Assembly: GCF_009671205.1 (NCBI RefSeq)
Contig: NZ_CP045309.1
Location: 5,084,001 to 5,148,000, forward strand
Length of the DNA: 64,000 nt
Origin: Micromonospora terminaliae
GTDB lineage: Bacteria; Actinomycetota; Actinomycetes; Mycobacteriales; Micromonosporaceae
Reading direction: 5' to 3'
Within the stretch, counting starts at the first letter, position 1. Every line of letters begins with the position of its first letter. Positions 32,257-40,847 of the stretch are shown piece by piece. Under the pieces are notes generated by a model that saw only the letters and a program-made list of their open reading frames with translations, searched no databases and was not told the DNA's origin. Both the position numbers and the translations under genes were made by a program.

Positions 32257-33018
32257 GTGCGGGAGACAACCGGGGTACGCCGGACGCCGCGGCTCCGGCC
32301 CGTCCGGCCGGCCGGCTGGTGGTTCGACGGGCTGCTGCTCGCCGCCCTCGTCGGGCTGACCGTGGCGCTGGCCAGCGGCCACCTCCTGGGCCTGGACCGG
32401 GCCGTCGCCGACTGGGCGGACGCGCACCGGCCCGCCGCCGCGTACTGGGTGGCCCGGCTGCTCAACTTCCTGGGCCAGGGCACCCCGCTGACCCTGCTGG
32501 CCGCCGGGGTGGGCGTGGTGGTGGGGGTTCGACTCCGCTCGGTACGTCCGATCCTGCCGCCGGTCGTCGCCTTCCTGCTCACCAACCTGACCATCGGGCC
32601 GCTGAAGCTCTGGACCGACCGCGCGGCGCCGAGCGCCAGCGTCAAGCCTCCCTATCTGCCCGAGGCGGACACGGTCCGGCTCTTCCACACCGACGGCGTC
32701 TACGGGATGTCGTACCCGTCGGGGCACGTCGCCAACGCGATCGTCTGGTACGGCGTGCTCGCTCTGCTGCTCCCGGCGCTGCTGCGCACCGTCCGCCGGA
32801 CCGTCCCGGCCCGGCTGGTCACCGTGGTCCGGGTGCTGCCGCCGCTGATCGTCCTCGCCACCACCACGTACCTGGGCTGGCACTGGTTGACGGACTCGGT
32901 GGCCGGGCTGCTGCTCGGACTCCTGCTGGACCGGTTGCTGCACCGGGTGCCCTGGGACGACCTGCCGTTGCCCGGCCCGCTGCGCCACCGGGACGCACCG
33001 TTCACCTCCGTGCCCTAG
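32257..33018 (+). CDS. PAP2-family membrane phosphatase
   Basis: 253 residues, about six membrane helices. The three PAP2 active-site motifs are present: KLWTDRAAP (motif 1, with Ala before Pro), YPSGH (motif 2) and GWHWLTDSVAG (motif 3 with His and Asp). It probably dephosphorylates a lipid phosphate such as undecaprenyl pyrophosphate or phosphatidate on the outer face. GTG 32257 follows TAGCGT by six bases. The next gene starts ten bases after its stop. Confidence 0.9.
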   Translation: MRETTGVRRTPRLRPVRPAGWWFDGLLLAALVGLTVALASGHLLGLDRAVADWADAHRPAAAYWVARLLNFLGQGTPLTLLAAGVGVVVGVRLRSVRPILPPVVAFLLTNLTIGPLKLWTDRAAPSASVKPPYLPEADTVRLFHTDGVYGMSYPSGHVANAIVWYGVLALLLPALLRTVRRTVPARLVTVVRVLPPLIVLATTTYLGWHWLTDSVAGLLLGLLLDRLLHRVPWDDLPLPGPLRHRDAPFTSVP

Positions 33019-33027
33019 CCTGCGTCC

Positions 33028-34269
33028 GTGGCAGAACTGACGCGCCGGCTGGGCGTACCCGACGCGGTCGTCATCGGGCTGGGGTCGATGCTCGGCGCGG
33101 GCGTCTTCGTGGTCTTCGCCCCCGCCGCGGCGGCGGCCGGCGGCGCCGGCCTGCTGGTCGCGCTGGCCCTCGCCGGCTTCATCGCCTTCTGCAACGCGAC
33201 CAGCTCGGCCCGGCTGGCGGCCCGCTACCCGGAGTCCGGCGGCACCTACGTCTACGGCCGGGAGCGGCTGCACCCGTTCGCCGGGTTCCTCGCCGGCTGG
33301 GGTTTCGTGATCGGCAAGACGGCGAGCTGCGCGGCCATGGCGCTGACGATCGGGGCCTACCTCTGGCCGGAGCGGGCGCGGCTCGTCGCGGTCCTCGCGG
33401 TGCTGGCCGTGACCGCCGTGAACCTGCGCGGCATCGGTAAGACCGCGGCGGCCACCCGGGTGCTGGTCGGCGTGGTGCTCACCGTGCTCGCCGTGGTGGC
33501 GGTGACCGGCGCCCCGCACGTGGCGCCCGACCGGCTGGCCGGCTTCGCCGACACCGGGGTGCGGGGCGTCCTCACCGCCGCCGGCCTGCTCTTCTTCGCC
33601 TTCGCCGGGTACGCCCGGATCGCCACCCTCGGCGAGGAGGTACGCGACCCGGAACGCACGGTCCCGCGCGCGGTGCCGCTGGCGCTCGGCGTGGTGCTGG
33701 CGATCTACCTGGTGCTGGCGGTGGTCGCGGTCGGCGTGCTGGGCGAGCAGCGGCTCGCCGACTCGACCGCGCCGCTGGCCGAGGTGGTGACCACGGCCGG
33801 GCTGCCCGGCCTGGCCTGGCTGGTCCGGGCCGGGGCGACCGTGGCGGTCACCGGGGTGCTGCTCTCCCTGCTGGCCGGGGTCGGCCGGACGACGCTGGCG
33901 ATGGCCCGCCGCCGGGACCTGCCGGGCGCGCTGGCCGCCGTGCACCCGCGCTACCGGGTGCCGCACCGCGCCGAGCTCGCCGTGGCCGCCGTGGTGATCG
34001 TCGTGGTGTCCCTGGTCGACGTGCGCGGCGCGATCGGCTTCTCCAGCTGCACGGTGCTGGTCTACTACGCGATCGCCAACGCCTCGGCGCTCACCCTGGG
34101 CCGGGACCCGGCCCGGAGGCTGCCGGTGCAACTGCTCGCCGCGCTGGGGCTGGTCGGCTGCCTGCTGCTCGCGGTCAACCTGCCGGTCGCCAGCGTGCTC
34201 ACCGGCTTCGGCGTGCTCGCCCTCGGCGCCGCCTGGTACGCCCTCCGCCACACCACCCGCGCGACCTGA
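33028..34269 (+). CDS. APC-family amino acid transporter
   Basis: 413 residues, about 12 membrane helices. The APC opening is clear: VVIGLGSMLGAGVFVVFAPA with helix-1 break GAGVF, then AARYPESGGTYVYGRERLHP and GLLFFAFAGYARIATLGEEV with PERTVPRAVPLALG. It is shorter than classical 450-500-residue members. The -10 box TAGCCT overlaps the stop of the PAP2 gene and lies six bases before GTG 33028, so it probably has its own leaderless transcript. Substrate unknown. Confidence 0.92.
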   Translation: MAELTRRLGVPDAVVIGLGSMLGAGVFVVFAPAAAAAGGAGLLVALALAGFIAFCNATSSARLAARYPESGGTYVYGRERLHPFAGFLAGWGFVIGKTASCAAMALTIGAYLWPERARLVAVLAVLAVTAVNLRGIGKTAAATRVLVGVVLTVLAVVAVTGAPHVAPDRLAGFADTGVRGVLTAAGLLFFAFAGYARIATLGEEVRDPERTVPRAVPLALGVVLAIYLVLAVVAVGVLGEQRLADSTAPLAEVVTTAGLPGLAWLVRAGATVAVTGVLLSLLAGVGRTTLAMARRRDLPGALAAVHPRYRVPHRAELAVAAVVIVVVSLVDVRGAIGFSSCTVLVYYAIANASALTLGRDPARRLPVQLLAALGLVGCLLLAVNLPVASVLTGFGVLALGAAWYALRHTTRAT

Positions 34270-34275
34270 CCCGGG

Positions 34276-36060
34276 TCACTCGTCCGGTTGGCGGGGAGCC
34301 GGGGCGCCGGCCGGGGCGGGCGGCGGCACGGGCGTGGTCTCGCGGAGCAGTGCGGTCAGCCCGGCGCGCCGGGCCACCACGGTCAGCCGGTCCCCCGCGT
34401 GGATCACCATCCGGGGGTCGGTGGACCACTCCGTCTTCTGCCCGGCCCGCGTGTAGGCCAGCAGGCGCACCTCGCCGGGGCGGGCCACCGCGCCGAGCGG
34501 CCGGCCGTCGAGCGGGGAGCCGGCCACCACCGGCACCTCGGTGACCAGCAGCGCGTGCCGGTCGACGGGGATGGTGGCGATCACCGCGCGGTCCAGCATG
34601 GCGGCCGCGAACGCCGGGGCGGCCAGGTATGACACGCTGCGCGAGATGCCGATGCCGAACGCCTGCTGGATCCGCTCGGCGAAGTCGCCGTCGAAGAGGC
34701 GCAGCACCACCCGCAGGTCGGGGTCGAGGGAGCGGGCGTTGAGCGCCGCCCGGAGGTTGACCCCGTCGTCGGTGGAGACCACCACGAGCGCCTGGCTGGT
34801 GTCGACCGAGGCGGCGCGCAGGGTCTCCTCCTGGCCGGCGTCCCCGATGATGAGCGGCACGCCGAGCCGGTGCGCCAGCGGCGCGCCGCGCGCCTCCGGG
34901 TTCTTGTCGATGGCCACCACCTCGACACCGAAGTCGTGCAGCTGGGCCATCACCCGGGTGCCGATGTTGCCCAGCCCGACCACCACCACGTGCCCGGACC
35001 GGTCCGGCTGGATCCGGCCGGCGTGCAGGGCGAGGCGGGCGTTCACGATGCCGTCGACCACGGCGGCCGTGATGAGCGGGATCAGGGCCAGCCCGGCCAG
35101 GTTGAGCACCACCTGCATGATCTGCGCGGCGACCGGCTTGGCGAGATCGGGATCCTGCCCGCTCAGCGTGGTCACCAGGGTGAGGTAGAGCGCGTCGGAC
35201 CAGTTGACGTGGGCGGCCCGGGCGTTGAGCCAGCCGAGCACGGCGATCACCGCCAGCAGTACCAGCACGGCCACGCCGATCTTGCGGGTGGCGAAGCTGC
35301 GGAGCGCGCGGAGCAGCACCGCGACCGGCTGCCGGCGGCGGCGGGCCCGCACCAGGCGGCGGGCGGCCAGCTCGGTGCCGGGCGGCCGGCCGGTCGCCTC
35401 GGCCAGCACCACGTCGGCGGAGGCCTCGTCGGCGGGCAGCACCCGGACCAGCTCCGGGTCGGTGGTCACGGCCAGGCCGCTGACCACGTCCTGCGGGCGT
35501 ACGTCGGCGCGGCGCGCCACGTAGAGGGTGCGGCCGGCGTGCCGGAAATGGGTGGGTGCCAGCTCGCCGAGGGCGGCGGCCACGAACGCCGGGGCGGAGA
35601 TCGAGGCGTCGGAGAGCACCGCCGAGTCGGGGAAGAGCTGCCGCACCCCGTTGGCCAGGCTGGTGTTGAACATCCGGACCACGAGACGCAGCCGCGGCTC
35701 GACCTCCTGGGCGCAGAGCGCGGCGTGCATGTTGCCCACGTCGTCCTGGTGCAGCAGGGCCAGGCCGTCCGCCCCGGCCAGCCCGGCGCGGCGGAAGGTG
35801 GCCTCGTCGAGCCGGTCCGCGCGGACGACCTGGACACCCGGCAGGTCCCGGCCGTCCGGCCCCTCGGAGCGGCGGCGCTCCGGCACGACCAGGGTCACCC
35901 GGACCCGGCCGGCGGGCGGGTCGGTGGCGAGCAGCGCCCGGACCACCCAGTAGGCCAGCGGGTCCGAGCCGCAGACCACGTAGTGGGGACGGATGTCGCC
36001 GTTCATCTTGAGCCGCCATCCGGTCGCCCGGCGCGCGCGGTCGCGGAGGGGCTCGGCCAT
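34276..36060 (-). CDS. RCK/TrkA-domain channel-like membrane protein without a canonical K+ filter
   Basis: 594 residues. An N-terminal Rossmann-like domain (HYVVCGSDPLAYWVVRALLA) is followed by two membrane helices around a short pore-like loop (KIGVAVLVLLAVIAVLGWLN ... QVVLNLAGLALIPLITAAVV), then a typical NAD-binding TrkA-N domain (HVVVVGLGNIGTRVMAQLHD ... LIIGDAGQEETLRAASVD) and a TrkA-C domain. The layout is that of RCK-gated channels, but the loop reads TLVTTLSGQDPD where K+ channels have TVGYGD. A TACGAT -10 box lies six bases before ATG 36060. Confidence 0.83.
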   Translation of the reverse strand: MAEPLRDRARRATGWRLKMNGDIRPHYVVCGSDPLAYWVVRALLATDPPAGRVRVTLVVPERRRSEGPDGRDLPGVQVVRADRLDEATFRRAGLAGADGLALLHQDDVGNMHAALCAQEVEPRLRLVVRMFNTSLANGVRQLFPDSAVLSDASISAPAFVAAALGELAPTHFRHAGRTLYVARRADVRPQDVVSGLAVTTDPELVRVLPADEASADVVLAEATGRPPGTELAARRLVRARRRRQPVAVLLRALRSFATRKIGVAVLVLLAVIAVLGWLNARAAHVNWSDALYLTLVTTLSGQDPDLAKPVAAQIMQVVLNLAGLALIPLITAAVVDGIVNARLALHAGRIQPDRSGHVVVVGLGNIGTRVMAQLHDFGVEVVAIDKNPEARGAPLAHRLGVPLIIGDAGQEETLRAASVDTSQALVVVSTDDGVNLRAALNARSLDPDLRVVLRLFDGDFAERIQQAFGIGISRSVSYLAAPAFAAAMLDRAVIATIPVDRHALLVTEVPVVAGSPLDGRPLGAVARPGEVRLLAYTRAGQKTEWSTDPRMVIHAGDRLTVVARRAGLTALLRETTPVPPPAPAGAPAPRQPDE

Positions 36061-36147
36061 GCCCGGATCGTAGTCAGCCGCTCGCAGCGCGCGCAGCCCC
36101 CTCGATCATCAGCGCATGGTGCGGGCCGCTACGGGTAGAGCACCGGC

Positions 36148-36639
36148 ATGCAGACGTTCCTGCCGTATCCGGACTTCCTGGCCAGCGCCCGGACGCTGGA
36201 CCAGAAGCGGCTGGGCAAGCAGCGCGTGGAGACCATCCAGGTGCTGCGCGGGCTGACCCGCCCGGACTACGGCTGGCGCAACCACCCGGCGGTGAAGATG
36301 TGGGCCGGGTACGAGGAGGCGCTGACCCGCTACGGCCTGGACATGTGCGCCGTGTGGTGCGAGCCGGGCCGGGCGGACACCTGCGCGGCCACCATGGCCA
36401 CCGACCTCGCCACGGCCTGCGGCATCGCCGTCATCCGCACCCAGGCGGAGCTGGCCGAGGCCGGCGAGCTGCCGCCCTGGCTGGGCCGGGACGATCTGCA
36501 CCGCAGCCACCGGTCGTCGCTGCTGCGCAAGGACCCGGCGCACTACGGCCCGCAGTTCGACGGCGTCCCGCCCGACCTCGAGTACGTGTGGCCGGCGTCG
36601 GACCGGCCACGCCGTTGTCTCCTGCCGCCAGCCGGGTGA
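36148..36639 (+). CDS. MSMEG_6728-family protein (pyrimidine-dimer glycosylase-like)
   Basis: 163 residues. The opening MQTFLPYPDFLASARTLDQK and RLGKQRVETIQVLRGLTRP match the MSMEG_6728 family, which is related to T4 endonuclease V-type pyrimidine-dimer DNA glycosylases. Later landmarks are YGWRNHPAVKMWAGYEEAL and HRSHRSSLLRKDPAHYGPQF. A base-excision repair role is inferred from the family and not shown. ATG 36148 has a TAGAGC -10-like box six bases upstream. Confidence 0.85.
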   Translation: MQTFLPYPDFLASARTLDQKRLGKQRVETIQVLRGLTRPDYGWRNHPAVKMWAGYEEALTRYGLDMCAVWCEPGRADTCAATMATDLATACGIAVIRTQAELAEAGELPPWLGRDDLHRSHRSSLLRKDPAHYGPQFDGVPPDLEYVWPASDRPRRCLLPPAG

Positions 36640-36677
36640 CCGGGCAGACTGGAGGCACCCGTCGGGCGGAGGTGCGC

Positions 36678-38207
36678 GTGGCACTGTCGCGAGTGGCCGG
36701 TCGGCTCATCGGCGTACGCCGGCAGGTGGTGGACCCCGGCGGCGGTGGCGCCCCGCGCGTGCCGCGCCCGGTGCGGGCCGTGGTGGTCGGCGGTGGCATC
36801 GCCGGCATGTCGGCGGCCGTGGTGCTGGCCGAACGCGGCGTCGAGGTGACCGTGCTGGAGGCGGCGCCGCACCTGGGCGGCCGGCTCGGCGCCTGGCCGG
36901 AGGAGCTGCCGCACGGCGTCCAGCGCAACGAGCACGGCTTCCACGCCTTCTTCCGGCAGTACTGGAACTGGCGGAACATCCTGCGCCGGGCCGACCCGGC
37001 CCTGAACTTCCTCAGGCCGGTCCCCGGCTACCCGATCCTCTCCGCCGAGTGGCCGGCGGAGGAGTTCGGGCGGCTGCCGCCCGCGCCGCCGGCCAACCTG
37101 CTGGCCCTGCTGCTGCGCAGCCCGAGCCTGCGCCTGGCCGACCTGCGGGCCATGGACCGGGACGCCGCGCTGCCGCTGCTGGCCTACGACCCGGTGCGCA
37201 CCTACGCCGAGTTCGACACCCGCACCGCCGACGAGCTGCTCACCTCGCTGCGGCTGCCCGACCGGGCCCGCGCCATGCTGTTCGAGGTCTTCTCGCACTC
37301 GTTCTTCAACCACGAGGCCGAGATGTCGGCCGCCGAGATGATCGCCCAGTTCCACTTCTACCTGCTCGGTAACCCGGAGGGGCTGGCCTTCGACTGCCCG
37401 GACCGGGACTACGCCACGGCGATCTGGGAGCCGCTCACCCGGCACGTCGAACGGCACGGCGCCCGGGTGCGCACCGGCACGGCCGCCGCACGGCTGGACC
37501 GGACACCCGGTGGCTGGCGGGTGACCACCGCCGGCGGGGACGCGCACGAGGCCGGGCACGTGGTGCTCGCCGTCGACCCGCCCGCGCTCGCCGCGCTGGT
37601 CGCCGCCTCTCCCGGCCTGCTCGCGGCGGCCCCCGGGCTGGTGGCGCGGATCCCGGCGTTCGGCCGGCCCGGCCCGCCGTACGCGGTGGCGCGCTACTGG
37701 CTGGACGGCGACGTGCGGCCGGACCGGGCGGTGTTCAGCGGGGTGTCGCGGCAGGCCACGCTGGACTCGGTGACCCTCTACCACCGGCTGGAGGACGAGC
37801 CGCGGCGCTGGGCGCGACGGACCGGCGGCTCGGTGGTGGAGCTGCACGCGTACGCCTGCGAGCCGGACGTGCCGGCCGAGGAGCTGGCCGAGCGGATGCG
37901 CGTGGAGCTGGCGGCGTTGTGGCCGGAGGCGGCCGGCCTGCGGGTGCGCGCGCTGCGTGCCCGGGTCGAGGCGCAGGCCCCCGCGTTCACCCCGGGCAGC
38001 CACGCGTGGCGGCCGGGGGTACGCACCGACGCGGCCGGGCTCTACCTGGCCGGCGACGGGATCCGGACCGAGTTCCCGAGCGCGCTCATGGAACGGTCGG
38101 CGGCGACCGGGATCGTGGCCGCCAACCACATCCTTCGGGCGGAGGGGGCGGCGGCCGAGCCGGTCCACTCGGTCCGCCCGCGCGGCCTGCTGGCCGGGCG
38201 GCATTGA
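36678..38207 (+). CDS. FAD-dependent carotenoid-desaturase-like oxidoreductase (CrtU-like)
   Basis: 509 residues. The dinucleotide-binding motif is RAVVVGGGIAGMSAAVVLAE then VTVLEAAPHLGGRLGAWPEE. HGFHAFFRQYWNWRNILRRA strongly resembles the isorenieratene synthase (CrtU) group of carotenoid desaturase/methyltransferases. The C-terminal FAD motif is GLYLAGDGIRTEFPSALMER. CrtU-type enzymes form aromatic carotenoid end rings. No other carotenoid gene is in the window, so the true substrate is uncertain. GTG 36678 has GGAGG five bases upstream. GTG 36672 is possible. Confidence 0.8.
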   Translation: MALSRVAGRLIGVRRQVVDPGGGGAPRVPRPVRAVVVGGGIAGMSAAVVLAERGVEVTVLEAAPHLGGRLGAWPEELPHGVQRNEHGFHAFFRQYWNWRNILRRADPALNFLRPVPGYPILSAEWPAEEFGRLPPAPPANLLALLLRSPSLRLADLRAMDRDAALPLLAYDPVRTYAEFDTRTADELLTSLRLPDRARAMLFEVFSHSFFNHEAEMSAAEMIAQFHFYLLGNPEGLAFDCPDRDYATAIWEPLTRHVERHGARVRTGTAAARLDRTPGGWRVTTAGGDAHEAGHVVLAVDPPALAALVAASPGLLAAAPGLVARIPAFGRPGPPYAVARYWLDGDVRPDRAVFSGVSRQATLDSVTLYHRLEDEPRRWARRTGGSVVELHAYACEPDVPAEELAERMRVELAALWPEAAGLRVRALRARVEAQAPAFTPGSHAWRPGVRTDAAGLYLAGDGIRTEFPSALMERSAATGIVAANHILRAEGAAAEPVHSVRPRGLLAGRH

Positions 38208-38280
38208 TCCGAAACCGGTCATAAGGCCGCAAAAGCTGCACTACGCTCGACTGACTCCGTCGGCACGGGAGGTCGGGAGG

Positions 38281-39423
38281 GTGAACACGGCGGTGCGGGT
38301 GCACGACGAGCGGGACGACGCCTACGGGCTGCTCCGCGACGAGCGGGCGTGCGTCGTCACCGCACTGCGACTGGGCTGGTCGATGGCGGACACCTATCAC
38401 CACGCGCAGACCGCCGACCTGGCCGACGGCGCCGACCGGCCCGCCGCCGCCCCGCCGAAGCTCTCCAACGTCACCGAGATGCCGGGACGGCTCCGGCTGC
38501 GAATGAACCTGGACGGGGTGGAGGTGGCGCTCGCCCAGATCGCCGCACTCACCGCGCCGGGCCGGACGCTCCCGTCCACCGCCACCGCCCGGGCCGCCGC
38601 CGGGGCGGATCGCGAACCGCTGCTGCTCGCCCTCGACGAGCTGAACGTGGACGTGCTGCGCTGGACGATGGCCACCAACCACCGGATCGGGCTGGCGTAC
38701 CGGCTCGGCCGGTCGCTCGCCGACACGGCCCGGCGCGGCGACGCCGACCAGGTGGCCGGGCGGTTCGGCGGGCGGCAGATCCAGCTCAGCCGGTGGCTCG
38801 ACGAGCTGGCCACCGTGCTGCCCCCGTACTCGGCGGCGGTGGTCCGCCACTCCCTGGCCGCCTGGGCGGCGGCGGTCACCCGGGCCGCGGTCGGCGACCC
38901 GGGCGAGGCCGGGCTGACGGAGCTGGCCCGTGAGCTGCCCAACCAGGGCGAGCTGTGGCGGGGCGTGCTCACCGGCGGCCTGCATCCGCGCGACCTGCTG
39001 GACGAGGAGAACTGGGCGGTGGTGGCCCGGAACGTGATCATCAGGGACCGGAAGCTGGTGGTGCAGGCGGCCCGGGGGATCTTCTGGCCGGTGCTCGTAC
39101 CCCTGCTGGTGGTGCTGGTGGCGGTCGTCGGGGTGAGCGCCGCCGCGGCGGCCGGTTCCCCGACCACCCGGGCGGCCGTGGCCCTGGTCGGCCTGGGCGC
39201 CGGGCTGACCGCCATCTGGCGGTCGGTGTCCACGCCGGCCCTGTCGGTGGCCGCCGAGGTGAACCGGCCGCTGCTGGAGAGCGAGCTGGTGGTGCAGATG
39301 GGTGCCCGGATCGGCCGGCCGCTCAGCGCGGCGCGGGCGGCCGGCCGGACCGCCCGGCCACGGCCCCCGTCCGACGGCGGATCGAAATACGTTGCTCACG
39401 TTTCCGGCGTGGATCTACCGTGA
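38281..39423 (+). CDS. Hypothetical membrane protein
   Basis: 380 residues. The first 265 are soluble, Ala/Leu-rich and helical, with NTAVRVHDERDDAYGLLRDE near the start and KLSNVTEMPGRLRLRMNLDG in the first third. Two membrane helices follow (GIFWPVLVPLLVVLVAVVGV and a shorter one around TTRAAVALVGLGAGLTAIW) and then a basic tail. I do not recognise a family. GTG 38281 has two GGGAGG sites. A promoter-like TACGCT lies at 38242-38247. Confidence 0.75.
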   Translation: MNTAVRVHDERDDAYGLLRDERACVVTALRLGWSMADTYHHAQTADLADGADRPAAAPPKLSNVTEMPGRLRLRMNLDGVEVALAQIAALTAPGRTLPSTATARAAAGADREPLLLALDELNVDVLRWTMATNHRIGLAYRLGRSLADTARRGDADQVAGRFGGRQIQLSRWLDELATVLPPYSAAVVRHSLAAWAAAVTRAAVGDPGEAGLTELARELPNQGELWRGVLTGGLHPRDLLDEENWAVVARNVIIRDRKLVVQAARGIFWPVLVPLLVVLVAVVGVSAAAAAGSPTTRAAVALVGLGAGLTAIWRSVSTPALSVAAEVNRPLLESELVVQMGARIGRPLSAARAAGRTARPRPPSDGGSKYVAHVSGVDLP

Positions 39424-39458
39424 GCGCGCAAGGTCAACCACCGCTCCGGGAGCCGTCG

Positions 39459-39548
39459 ATGTCGCTGCGCCACGCCACCACGATGCCGTCGTGGCTGCTC
39501 AGCGACGGTTGCCGAGCCGAAGGTCCCCGTGCCGGGTGGCCCGACTGA
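39459..39548 (+). CDS. Possible 29-residue leader or stand-alone small peptide
   Basis: ATG 39459 has GGGAGCCGTCG upstream and encodes MSLRHATTMPSWLLSDGCRA followed by EGPRAGWPD and TGA. There is no membrane or signal segment and no homologue that I recognise. An intrinsic terminator starts 24 bases after the stop. It could be a leader peptide for attenuation of the HNH gene or an independent small gene. Confidence 0.4.
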   Translation: MSLRHATTMPSWLLSDGCRAEGPRAGWPD

Positions 39549-39572
39549 ACGCGCCCGCGCGTCCACGTCGCC

Positions 39573-39605
39573 GCCGCCCGTCCACACCGGACCGGGCGGC
39601 TTTTT
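39573..39605 (+). terminator. Intrinsic terminator between the small ORF and the HNH gene
   Basis: GCCGCCCG (39573-39580) pairs with CGGGCGGC (39593-39600), with extra pairing of TCC and GGA inside, followed directly by TTTTT. One of very few U-tract terminators in the window. Confidence 0.8.
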
Positions 39606-39653
39606 GCTGCCGTACCACCGATGCCGTAACCACGATCGTGAAGGGAGAGCCCG

Positions 39654-40094
39654 GTGGACGCCGTCCTCGTCATCAACGCCGACCTCGGCCCGCTGCACCG
39701 GGTCACCGTCCAGCACGCGATCCGGATGCTCTGCCGGCGGGTCGCCGAGATCCACGAGGCCGAGCCGGACCAGGTCATCGGGGTCTTCCCCATGCCGCGG
39801 GTGGTCCGCCTCGTCCGGTACGTGGTGACCCGCTGGCGGTTCAACGCCGGCCCGGCCTGGTCCCGGGGCGGGGTGCTGCGCCGCGACGGCCGGCGGTGCG
39901 CGTACTGCGACGGCCCGGCCAGCACGATCGACCACATCCTGCCCCGCTCGCGCGGTGGCCGGAACACCTGGGGGAACACCACCGCCGCCTGCTACGGGTG
40001 CAACCAGCGCAAGGGCGACCGGACCCCGGCCGAGGCGGGCATGCCGCTGCGGCGGGAGCCGGTGACGCCGAGCTGGGCCGTGCTGGCGCGGTGA
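39654..40094 (+). CDS. HNH endonuclease
   Basis: 146 residues. The N-terminal half (VLVINADLGPLHRVTVQHAI ...) is typical of the small actinomycete HNH proteins. The nuclease motif is RRDGRRCAYCDGPASTIDHI, then LPRSRGGRNTWGNTTAACYG and CNQRKGDRTP, giving two CxxC pairs for zinc around the catalytic DH and N. It is a cytosolic DNA-acting enzyme of unknown target. GTG 39654 has AAGGGAG upstream. A terminator precedes it, so expression may depend on readthrough. Confidence 0.92.
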   Translation: MDAVLVINADLGPLHRVTVQHAIRMLCRRVAEIHEAEPDQVIGVFPMPRVVRLVRYVVTRWRFNAGPAWSRGGVLRRDGRRCAYCDGPASTIDHILPRSRGGRNTWGNTTAACYGCNQRKGDRTPAEAGMPLRREPVTPSWAVLAR

Positions 40095-40100
40095 CGGACG

Positions 40101-40157
40101 GCCGGCGGGCACAGGGGGTCGCGTCGGAGGTACGCCTCCGGCGCGGCGCCCGCCGGC
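40101..40157. terminator. Nested inverted repeat between convergent genes
   Basis: Outer arms GCCGGCGGGC (40101-40110) and GCCCGCCGGC (40148-40157) enclose a perfect inner hairpin CGGAGG-TACG-CCTCCG (40125-40140). It lies between the convergent 3' ends of the HNH and membrane-protein genes and probably ends both transcripts. There is no U-tract. Confidence 0.6.
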
Positions 40158-40178
40158 CCCACCGCCAGCTCCCACTCG

Positions 40179-40787
40179 TCAGCGGGAGCCGGTTGGCGTG
40201 GTGACTGCCGGATCGGCGGGATGCGTCCGCAGGAACGCCTCGGCGCGACGCGCGTCGCGGAGGAGCTGCCAGCAGCTGAGACCGAACATCATCACCGTGA
40301 TGCCGAGCACGACCAGCCAGGCCGGGGCGAAGCTGAGCAGCGCCTGGCCGAGGTTCATCGTCGTCAGGCCACCCAGCAGCAGGACGTACCGTCGTTGGCG
40401 AACCATCTGCGCGGCCGTCGTCCGCAGCCACGGCAGGTCGTCCGGGGAGCCCACCACCCCACGGCGGACCGCCTGTGCAAGCGCACGGCGACGGCCCCAG
40501 CTCAGCGTCCAGAGCCGGGACTCCCGATCGGCCCGGTAGCCGCCGCTCCGGACCATCCACACCACCGCGGCCACCTCGGCCACCAGACCCGACACGGCCA
40601 GGACCACGCCGGTGTTCTCCACCCAACCCGGCGGGTCGCCACGTTCCAGCCAGCGCGCCCGGAAGCCGCCTGCCAGCAGCCCCACCAGCAGCGACACCAG
40701 TGCGAAGACCACCACCGTCCCGACGAGCAGCAGCCGGAACCGTCGACGCCCCCGGCGAATCTCCCGGCGCTCCCGCGCACCGTCCAT
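40179..40787 (-). CDS. Hypothetical membrane protein
   Basis: 202 residues, about four membrane helices: LLLVGTVVVFALVSLLVGLL, ENTGVVLAVSGLVAEVAAVV, YVLLLGGLTTMNLGQALLSF and PAWLVVLGITVMMFGLSCWQ. An Arg-rich N-terminus and a cytoplasmic loop with SWGRRRALAQAVRRGVVGSP lie between. I do not recognise a family. ATG 40787 has a G-rich site upstream. It appears to be transcribed alone. Confidence 0.75.
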   Translation of the reverse strand: MDGARERREIRRGRRRFRLLLVGTVVVFALVSLLVGLLAGGFRARWLERGDPPGWVENTGVVLAVSGLVAEVAAVVWMVRSGGYRADRESRLWTLSWGRRRALAQAVRRGVVGSPDDLPWLRTTAAQMVRQRRYVLLLGGLTTMNLGQALLSFAPAWLVVLGITVMMFGLSCWQLLRDARRAEAFLRTHPADPAVTTPTGSR

Positions 40788-40847
40788 GATGGCCCCCCGA
40801 TCGACGGGTCGGGACGTACCCGCCGAGGGGTGCCGATCAAACGACCG

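Larger units (their letters stand above)
39424..39653 (+). promoter_or_regulatory. Structured leader region of the HNH nuclease gene
   Basis: This spacer holds a 29-codon ORF (39459-39548) and an intrinsic terminator (39573-39605). Within the ORF three mutually exclusive perfect stems can form: GTCGCTG/CAGCGAC (39461-39467 with 39500-39506), CCACGA/TCGTGG (39478-39483 with 39489-39494) and CCGTCG/CGACGG (39486-39491 with 39503-39508). The arrangement resembles a peptide-coupled attenuator. Confidence 0.5.

Noticed and set aside
34199..36019. Other long open frames antisense to or out of frame with clear genes (for example opposite the channel-like gene, the AAA+ gene and the SARP gene)
   Set aside because: They translate to low-complexity Arg/Gly/Ala/His sequence and lie exactly over genes with recognised domains.
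39424..39653. 6C RNA or a known riboswitch in the HNH leader
   Set aside because: No paired C-rich loops of the 6C type and no recognised riboswitch core; only generic hairpins, a small ORF and a terminator are visible.
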